From the NCBI GenBank assembly GCA_002505945.1, contig DAWM01000022.1, forward strand, positions 3,593 to 10,395: 6,803 nt of DNA. Direction: 5' to 3'. The notes under the pieces were generated by a model. The model was not told the DNA's origin, ran no database searches, and was given only the letters and a program-made list of their open reading frames with translations. Each line of letters opens with the position of its first letter. Position 1 is the stretch's first letter. This DNA is from Candidatus Woesearchaeota archaeon UBA119 (lineage in GTDB: Archaea; Nanobdellota; Nanobdellia; Woesearchaeales; UBA119). This document shows positions 1 through 5,118 of the stretch, in pieces. The position numbers were made by a program, and so were the translations under genes.

Positions 1-2242
1 TATCCTTATTAACAACAAATAGGTAATATGATAATAAGGCTGCAGCAATAACAATCGCAGTAATCATAGGTATGAAAAGCGGATGCAAGCCTTCATCTTT
101 TTCAACCTCCTTTGTGCCTGCCCCAGTTATCGGATTTTCCCTATCTTGGGCAATATCATTTAATAATTCTTCGTTGAATATTACTGTCTTTGTGTCTTTC
201 AGGTCAACTGCACGGATATCGCTTTTTATTGAGTATGCCAGCGAAAAGCTTGTGAGCTTGTTTTTGTTCCAGCTATACAGATTCTTGTTTATAACCTCCT
301 CTCCTTGAGCCAATAAACCTATTTCTTGAATCTTTCCTTTCAAATCAAGTGGAATCCATTCTAATATTCTTGCTTCTGGGATTGGTTGCGAACTGCTTAT
401 GTCCTTCTTAACCAACAGATAATTGCTTGATTGGTTGCCAAATGTATTTGCTACAACATCAAGTATTTGGCTTTCCACTGTTATGCTGTCTTGCGCTCTT
501 TCAACCTCTTTGATTATCTCCTCGTCTGCTTCAATCTTCTTTTCAGCAATGTACTCTCTAAAAACCAAAGATGTCTTTTCATCATTAATCTCTTCCTCAT
601 ACTTCTCGGTATCTTCAACACTTATGTGCTTTATGGAATTCTCCCATGCTTGTCTTGCTTCTTCCATTGCATTCTTGGTAATGCTCTCAAATTCATCATC
701 ACTTAGGCTCTGGTTCTCAAGCTTTGCCATTTCTTTCCTTAAGGAAGAAAGCCTTTGTTCTGTGCCTTTGAGTTTTGCCAGAATGTTCATGTTCTCAATA
801 ACAGTTATCTTATCCTTATCTTTTATTCTTCCAAACTCTTCAATCTTCCCTTTTATATCTAATAGCCAGGTATCGATTTCAGATAGCTTATCCTCTAACT
901 CTGTCATCAACGTTGGCTTAAGTTTTTCTTCTTCCTTCGTAGTATCTTCCTTTTCATCTTCATCGCTTTCTTCTTGTTCTTCCTCTTCTTCCGGCCTAAA
1001 TGTGATAAAAACCTCCTTGGAAAGCTCCCCTTCATTCCCGGCCTCATCCACAGCACTTATCTTGTAATAATATGCTTCGTTAAATTCAACATCCGTATCA
1101 TAATAATAGGTGTCATCTGTTTTATCATAATAATCAATGAGGCCAGTGCCTCCACTTCCTTTCTTTCTGTATATTTTGTATTCATCAATATCATCATCGG
1201 AATTGTAGCTCCAAACCAATCTTATTCTGTCCTGTTGATTTTCTATCCTCAAGCTTTCAATTCTTTCCGGCGCTAACGTGTCCACCAAGAAGATCTCTCC
1301 ATTCTTTATCTCAGTGCCTTCAATCCCTGTTGTATCCTTGCCTTTGAAACTGAAACTCCCTATCTTATCAACATCATCCTCTCTTATTATTAGGTATCCC
1401 TCCCAATATTTTCCTCCACCAATAAGGCTTACTGGTTTTGGCGTTCTGTCGTTATCAAATGTATATATGAGTTCAGGTGCAGAAGAAAGGGACTCTGAAG
1501 CACTCAATTCTACTTCAACCCTTCCTTCCTTTAATGGTGGTTTCGGATGTAGGCTTATCCTTGCGCTGGGGGGAAGATTGACCTCAAGCCCAATCCTTTC
1601 TGGCTGTTCCATATAGTTGCCACATTCGTCAATACACCTGATAAAAATTGAATAGGATTTCTGCTCTAAACCCTCAAGTGTTGCCTCATATTCTGTGTTT
1701 GATATTGAGTGGAATTCATTTCTCATGTCATCAAAGCTCTTATTAGAATAATCATATTTACATTCATAAGTAGCATTGGTTGAAAGCCCAATAGTTGTCT
1801 CATCCGAATAAACCTCCTGGTCGTAGTCAATATTGTTTATAATTGGCTCTTCATTTACCCTTAAGACTGTTATGTTAACATCCTTCTCAGCAGTTGAATT
1901 CTCATCTTCAGCCCTCACTTCGACTATATAGTTTTTCTCATTTGTGCCTTTTTCGCAGAATTCTTCCAAGATAAAGCTCAGGTTTGCAGTTGTATTGGAG
2001 GTTTTAGTGATGTTTGCATATTGAGAATTCTCAGAAAAACTCACGTTTCCAGTTTGATTTGAAACATTGAGTCCTATGTTCACACTCTCATTTTCATTCA
2101 AGGTATAGGATGAATTAGGGATGTTTAATTCCAATCCTAAACCATAAGAAGGAAGGAAAACTATTGAAAAGAGGATTAATAAGGATAGGAATATTAATCC
2201 TTCCCTTACTCTTTCACATCCCAAGTTCTTCTTTCCTTTCAT
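1..2242 (-). CDS. Large surface protein with Ig-like and FN3 domains, coiled coil and C-terminal TM (3' end outside window)
   Basis: This is an open frame of 747 complete codons from the ATG at 2242 that leaves the window without a stop. I checked the reading codon by codon from about residue 443 to the edge and found no frameshift. Residues 1-35 are a signal peptide (basic start, hydrophobic 16-30, then PSYGLG). Residues 38-320 look like three Ig-like beta domains with about a dozen N-glycosylation sequons and four cysteines (C96, C161, C203, C207; RCIDECGN resembles the end of an Ig-like repeat). An FN3 domain spans about 325-415 (W344, EYKIYRK, YYYKISAVDEAGN). Then come an acidic linker (417-442), a charged predicted coiled coil (about 443-590), a beta-rich part (about 590-715) and a TM helix (about 721-744). 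The role is probably a stalked envelope or adhesion protein; no enzyme motif is seen. It lies one base behind the ribbon-helix-helix gene, so it is probably co-transcribed with it. The identity of any named family is uncertain. Confidence 0.88.
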   Translation of the reverse strand, partial: MKGKKNLGCERVREGLIFLSLLILFSIVFLPSYGLGLELNIPNSSYTLNENESVNIGLNVSNQTGNVSFSENSQYANITKTSNTTANLSFILEEFCEKGTNEKNYIVEVRAEDENSTAEKDVNITVLRVNEEPIINNIDYDQEVYSDETTIGLSTNATYECKYDYSNKSFDDMRNEFHSISNTEYEATLEGLEQKSYSIFIRCIDECGNYMEQPERIGLEVNLPPSARISLHPKPPLKEGRVEVELSASESLSSAPELIYTFDNDRTPKPVSLIGGGKYWEGYLIIREDDVDKIGSFSFKGKDTTGIEGTEIKNGEIFLVDTLAPERIESLRIENQQDRIRLVWSYNSDDDIDEYKIYRKKGSGGTGLIDYYDKTDDTYYYDTDVEFNEAYYYKISAVDEAGNEGELSKEVFITFRPEEEEEQEESDEDEKEDTTKEEEKLKPTLMTELEDKLSEIDTWLLDIKGKIEEFGRIKDKDKITVIENMNILAKLKGTEQRLSSLRKEMAKLENQSLSDDEFESITKNAMEEARQAWENSIKHISVEDTEKYEEEINDEKTSLVFREYIAEKKIEADEEIIKEVERAQDSITVESQILDVVANTFGNQSSNYLLVKKDISSSQPIPEARILEWIPLDLKGKIQEIGLLAQGEEVINKNLYSWNKNKLTSFSLAYSIKSDIRAVDLKDTKTVIFNEELLNDIAQDRENPITGAGTKEVEKDEGLHPLFIPMITAIVIAAALLSYYLFVVNKD

Positions 2243-2243
2243 C

Positions 2244-2417
2244 CTAATTTCCCTTCTCAAGTTTATCTATCTTATCTTTATTCTCATCCTTTTCTAAAGC
2301 ATTAAGAATGGCTTTTTCAATGTAAGAATTAAGCGTCTCTCCTTTCAGAATTGCAGTTATCTTTGCTCTTTTGTGAATCGTTTCATCAAGCCTGATGTTC
2401 AATTGCTTTCTTGCCAT
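2244..2417 (-). CDS. Small ribbon-helix-helix (CopG/Arc-type) DNA-binding protein
   Basis: This is a 57-residue protein starting MARKQLNIRLDETIHKRAK. The N-terminal KQLNIRL fits the DNA-contacting beta strand of ribbon-helix-helix proteins. DETIHKRAKITAILKG fits helix A, KGETLNSY the conserved turn (G-x-T/S-L), and IEKAILNALEK helix B; a short charged tail follows. Such proteins bind palindromic operators as dimers and often regulate their own promoter. It ends with TAG one base before the ATG of the large surface protein, so the two form an operon. No toxin gene is adjacent: the downstream partner is a membrane protein, which argues against a classical antitoxin role. The upstream sequence has no strong Shine-Dalgarno. 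The next in-frame start option is unlikely because it would remove the beta strand. The likely target is the divergent promoter region immediately upstream, including the inverted repeat at 2520-2537. Confidence 0.85.
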   Translation of the reverse strand: MARKQLNIRLDETIHKRAKITAILKGETLNSYIEKAILNALEKDENKDKIDKLEKGN

Positions 2418-2465
2418 CTTTTTAACACGAGAGATCTGCCTTTTAACAGAATCCTATTTTCTTGC

Positions 2466-2481
2466 TATTTAAATATTTCTA
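2466..2481 (-). promoter_or_regulatory. BRE/TATA promoter of the RHH-surface protein operon
   Basis: Read on the minus strand this is TAGAAATATTTAAATA. The purine-rich TAGAAA fits an archaeal BRE and TATTTAAATA a TATA box. From the TATA box, transcription would start near 2445, leaving a leader of roughly 27 bases before the ATG at 2417. The 13 bases GAAATATTTAAAT (2467-2479 on this strand) recur exactly in the promoter of the gene at 4438. A second AT-rich TATA-like stretch lies around 2486-2500, so the exact box is not certain. Confidence 0.55.
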
Positions 2482-2519
2482 TTTCTTTATATTAAAATAT
2501 TTTACTATTTTGATAGCAC

Positions 2520-2537
2520 TTTTCGTTAAAACGAAAA
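2520..2537. promoter_or_regulatory. Perfect 8-bp inverted repeat, candidate RHH operator
   Basis: The arms are TTTTCGTT (2520-2527) and AACGAAAA (2530-2537), separated by AA. The arms are exact reverse complements. The right arm coincides with the BRE-like AAACGAAA just upstream of the TATA box of the gene at 2578, so a protein bound here would be expected to block TFB/TBP assembly. The site is about 100 bp from the start of the ribbon-helix-helix gene, which is a plausible binder. An AT-rich background makes chance AT palindromes common, but the CG pairs in each arm make this one more notable. Binding is inference. Confidence 0.45.
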
Positions 2538-2545
2538 TTTTAAAT
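2529..2545 (+). promoter_or_regulatory. BRE/TATA promoter of the CWB2-like gene
   Basis: The sequence AAACGAAAATTTTAAAT combines a BRE-like AAACGAAA with the TATA box TTTAAAT at 2539-2545. The first base of TTTAAAT is 39 bases from the ATG at 2578, predicting a start near 2568 and a leader of about 10 bases. It matches the promoter at 4386-4402 in 15 of 17 positions with the same internal spacing. Confidence 0.65.
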
Positions 2546-2577
2546 AATCAAATAAAGATTTCTAGAAGAGAAGGGGG

Positions 2578-4365
2578 ATGTACATTTTGAATAGAAGAGC
2601 AGGGATTTTGGTTTTTGTCTTTCTTATAGGCGTTCTGTTTCTACCTAGCGTGTCTGCTGCTCCAAGAGCCATAGCCAACTCCGCCGACTGGGAAGATGTC
2701 TATTCAGTCATGTTATTTGGCGAGCTAAACAATTATGATACCAGTTTCCTTACAAGCACAAGTCACGCCAAATTAATGACGAACCTAATCCCTCAGGATG
2801 TGGAAGAGATAAGGGTTTATAGCTCTATAATGAACCCTTTTGTTAATAATTATGAAAGCATCCTTATTTCTGAGGGCTTTGATGCTGATTCTATTGAAGA
2901 GATTCGTTCCAATAATTTTAACCTTGATTTATTGGAAGAACTCCCTGGGATTACCCGTTTTATTGTCATAGATCCCTCTTATGGATATAATGCAATCTCT
3001 GTAGCTCCTTTTGCTGTTTTGGGCAATTATTATGTTTTATTCGTTGATGAAACCAATCTTCCAAGGATTGATGCAGCTCTTTCAGGAAGAACAGTTGATG
3101 AGATGATTTTGTATGGTATTTTAGATAGAACCGTAAGAGACAGATTTGCGAGATATGATCCGGTGGTTATAAACACCGGAGACCGTTTTGATAACAATAT
3201 AGAGATAACAAAGAGGTATCAGGAACTTCATGAGGAATTGAAAGGCAGCCCCAGGAAACAGGTGCTGCTTACCAATGGCGAGTTTATTGAGGCAAGTTTC
3301 TTTACTGGAGTTGATCCGGTTCTCTTTATTGGTTATTCAAATGTTCCTCAACAAGTGAGGGATTACCTTGAAACGAGTGCCTTTGAAGTAGGAACATTGA
3401 TTGGGAATGAGCTCATAGGAACAGCGACCTTTGTTAAGCGTCAAACCGGCTTGAGTGTCTTTGTTAAATTTGGGCAGGGGGCAAGAGCCCCAACAGGCCC
3501 GGTAGCGAGAGTGGAGGATTTGGATAGGTTTCCATTGCCAGTTTACAACCTAAATCTTGATGTCATTGCGGCTACGATTAACACCGCTACAGCTCAGCTG
3601 GAAATCACATATCAGAATCTGGCGGAGATTGGCAGCTATCTCCAGAACATCCTTATTAGGCTTAATCTTGACGGAGAATCCTATGTTATTCCTGATGACT
3701 CTGATCCGACTTTTATTGATGGTAATTCCTTTAAAACTCTGGTCTTTGATTTGAAGGATGCTGAAGGTAACGATATCCCTTTCCAGGGTTCTGATAATAT
3801 CACATTGGATATAAGTGTTATTTATGGAGAGTCAACTAAATCTTTAGAGCAAACTCTAGAAAAAACACTTTCCATTGAGAAAGTAAATGTTATGGATGAG
3901 GCCTCTATTGAGCTCCTGGATGTAGTTTATTCTAAAAGGGACAAGGGCTTTTATATAACTATTAAGAACATAGGAGAAGTTGATGCGTATGCTGCTGCCG
4001 AGATATATGATTTATATGTGAATACCCAATATGGAATATACGGCTCGGAAAAAACTATCTTCCTTGAAAAAGGCAAATCTGGAGAGATATTTGTTCCTGT
4101 TGAACTCACAGAGGAAGACATAGCCAACAATGAAAAAATAAATGTTAGGGTGCTTTACGGCCAAAGGGAAAACGCTTTAATCAAGATTATTACTGGGGTG
4201 TTTGAGTTTAAGTATTCTTCTCCTGACTTTGCAGTATATATTTTAGTAGTTCTTGTTGTGATATTGTTGCTATTGATATTCCTAAAGAAAAAATGCAAGA
4301 ACTGCGGATATAGGAATTCGATTCTAAGAAAAACCTGCAAGAAATGCAAGGAACCTTTGAGATAA
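2578..4365 (+). CDS. CWB2-like surface protein with C-terminal TM and cytoplasmic zinc ribbon
   Basis: This is a 595-residue protein. Residues 1-27 form a signal peptide (LVFVFLIGVLFLPSVSA). Residues 32-300 look like three tandem repeats resembling cell-wall-binding repeat 2 (CWB2, PF04122). The first begins near SADWEDVYSVMLFGEL. The clearest is 128-214, with YNAISVAPFAVL, an ILYG segment and GDRFDNNIEITKRY, which parallels the family's DA-L-AAPLA / ILGG / DRYET pattern. The third spans 228-300 with VLLTNGEFIEAS and TLIGNELIG. Two beta-rich domains follow (about 325-430 and 440-545, the latter CARDB-like: FYITIKNIGEVDAYAAAEI). Then come a TM helix (551-569) and a basic tail with C573-x2-C576-x10-C587-x2-C590, a zinc-ribbon pattern placed in the cytoplasm by topology. 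CWB2 repeats in Gram-positive bacteria hold S-layer proteins to anionic wall polymers; here the ligand is unknown. GGGGG directly precedes the ATG. A TTG at 2587 has better spacing to it (9 bases) and still keeps the signal peptide, so the start is not settled. Confidence 0.88.
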   Translation: MYILNRRAGILVFVFLIGVLFLPSVSAAPRAIANSADWEDVYSVMLFGELNNYDTSFLTSTSHAKLMTNLIPQDVEEIRVYSSIMNPFVNNYESILISEGFDADSIEEIRSNNFNLDLLEELPGITRFIVIDPSYGYNAISVAPFAVLGNYYVLFVDETNLPRIDAALSGRTVDEMILYGILDRTVRDRFARYDPVVINTGDRFDNNIEITKRYQELHEELKGSPRKQVLLTNGEFIEASFFTGVDPVLFIGYSNVPQQVRDYLETSAFEVGTLIGNELIGTATFVKRQTGLSVFVKFGQGARAPTGPVARVEDLDRFPLPVYNLNLDVIAATINTATAQLEITYQNLAEIGSYLQNILIRLNLDGESYVIPDDSDPTFIDGNSFKTLVFDLKDAEGNDIPFQGSDNITLDISVIYGESTKSLEQTLEKTLSIEKVNVMDEASIELLDVVYSKRDKGFYITIKNIGEVDAYAAAEIYDLYVNTQYGIYGSEKTIFLEKGKSGEIFVPVELTEEDIANNEKINVRVLYGQRENALIKIITGVFEFKYSSPDFAVYILVVLVVILLLLIFLKKKCKNCGYRNSILRKTCKKCKEPLR

Positions 4366-4378
4366 TCTTGTTTTTGTT
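4366..4378 (+). terminator. Possible T-rich archaeal terminator after the CWB2-like gene
   Basis: TCTTGTTTTTGTT follows the TAA stop at once, with a run of five T. Oligo-T tracts are the usual intrinsic termination signal in archaea. The run is short and no hairpin is evident, so this is tentative. A separate promoter for the next gene lies just downstream, consistent with a transcript boundary here. Confidence 0.3.
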
Positions 4379-4385
4379 CCAGAAT

Positions 4386-4402
4386 AAACGAAATATTTAA
4401 AT
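4386..4402 (+). promoter_or_regulatory. BRE/TATA promoter of the duplicated-domain membrane protein gene
   Basis: AAACGAAATATTTAAAT has the BRE-like AAACGAAA followed by TTTAAAT at 4396-4402, 42 bases before the ATG at 4438. The predicted start is near 4425 with a leader of about 12 bases. It aligns with the promoter at 2529-2545 without gaps (15 of 17). It lacks the left palindrome arm seen there, so it would not carry the same full operator. Confidence 0.6.
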
Positions 4403-4437
4403 TGCCCTTTCTCTGTTGTTCCCTAAGATAGATAGGT

Positions 4438-5118
4438 ATGCTTAAAATGCGTCTTAAGACACTCTTGGCCTTGCTCGTTTTGATTACAGTAGTTTTCTCC
4501 TTCTTTTATCTTGTTTTTAGAGAGCAGATTCATTCCGCTTTAACCGGGCTTACCACCACCCGAGTTTTCATATATGAAACCTTGCCATACAATTGTTCAA
4601 TCAACCTTACTGAGGGAATGAATCTTGTAAGTTTTTATTGTATTGCTGATAGATCTCCGTTAAACTCCACTCTGAGAGACATCAACAATACAACCCTGAA
4701 TTATTCAGCAATATACTCTTACAGTTCTGACGAAGTAGAGGATCCCTGGGGCAGTTACAATCCAACTCTGCCAAATTGGACAGCCCAGACTCTTGATGAG
4801 ATAGATAGGAAACATGGTTACATCATAATCATGGAGAACAATCAGACATTCTTTAATCAAGGCTACCATTTCCAGGTTTCCCGAATGAATCTCAATAAAG
4901 GCTGGAATCTAGTAAGCTATCCAATGGGCATTTCAAAAAACATCTCTGAAGTTCTTTCTTCTATGGAAGGAGACTACACAATGGTAAGAACCTATAGAAA
5001 TGGAAGCTGGATATCCTATAATCCCCTAACAGAAGAAGGAAATCTTTCAACAATGCAGCCTGGAGAAGCCTATTGGATAAACCTTACAAAAGATATGGAA
5101 TTTGTTGTGAACTGGTAA
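4438..5118 (+). CDS. Membrane-anchored, sequon-rich protein with two GWNLVS-type repeats
   Basis: This is a 226-residue protein. Residues 8-26 form an uncleaved-looking TM helix after a basic start (MLKMRLK), so the rest faces outside. The ectodomain is an internal duplication. Unit one (about 59-142) has EGMNLVSFYC, WGSYNP, a middle acidic stretch and HGYIIIMENNQTF. Unit two (about 152-225) has KGWNLVSYPMG, WISYNP, MQPGEAYWINLTK and EFVV. This 'GWNL-S-P ... W-Y-P ... PG-GYWI' pattern is a common small beta domain of surface proteins; its ligand is not known to me. Twelve N-X-S/T sequons are present (N52, 56, 76, 83, 84, 88, 113, 135, 168, 188, 202, 215), suggesting heavy N-glycosylation. It has its own promoter and abuts the next gene (TAA then ATG), so the two probably form an operon. 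An alternative ATG at 4447 would shorten it by three residues. No Shine-Dalgarno stands out. Confidence 0.85.
   Translation: MLKMRLKTLLALLVLITVVFSFFYLVFREQIHSALTGLTTTRVFIYETLPYNCSINLTEGMNLVSFYCIADRSPLNSTLRDINNTTLNYSAIYSYSSDEVEDPWGSYNPTLPNWTAQTLDEIDRKHGYIIIMENNQTFFNQGYHFQVSRMNLNKGWNLVSYPMGISKNISEVLSSMEGDYTMVRTYRNGSWISYNPLTEEGNLSTMQPGEAYWINLTKDMEFVVNW

Noticed and set aside
423..1067. A 214-codon plus-strand open frame, with others at 72-308, 431-706, 974-1276 and 1278-1616
   Set aside because: All lie antisense to the long minus-strand surface-protein gene. Their Ser/Phe/Leu-rich translations are what the complement of Glu/Lys/Asp-rich coiled-coil coding gives, and no domain is recognisable.
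2244..2417. Antitoxin of a toxin-antitoxin pair
   Set aside because: The ribbon-helix-helix fold fits, but the only adjacent gene in the operon is a large membrane protein and no toxin-sized gene is present on either side.
2418..2577. CRISPR repeat, tRNA or structured RNA in the divergent intergenic region
   Set aside because: The region is AT-rich with TATA boxes and one short inverted repeat. I see no repeated units, cloverleaf or long stem.
3557..3754. Short plus-strand frame inside the CWB2-like gene, and the minus frame at 4155-4349
   Set aside because: Both overlap fully a well-supported gene with clear domains; no independent signal or start site supports them.
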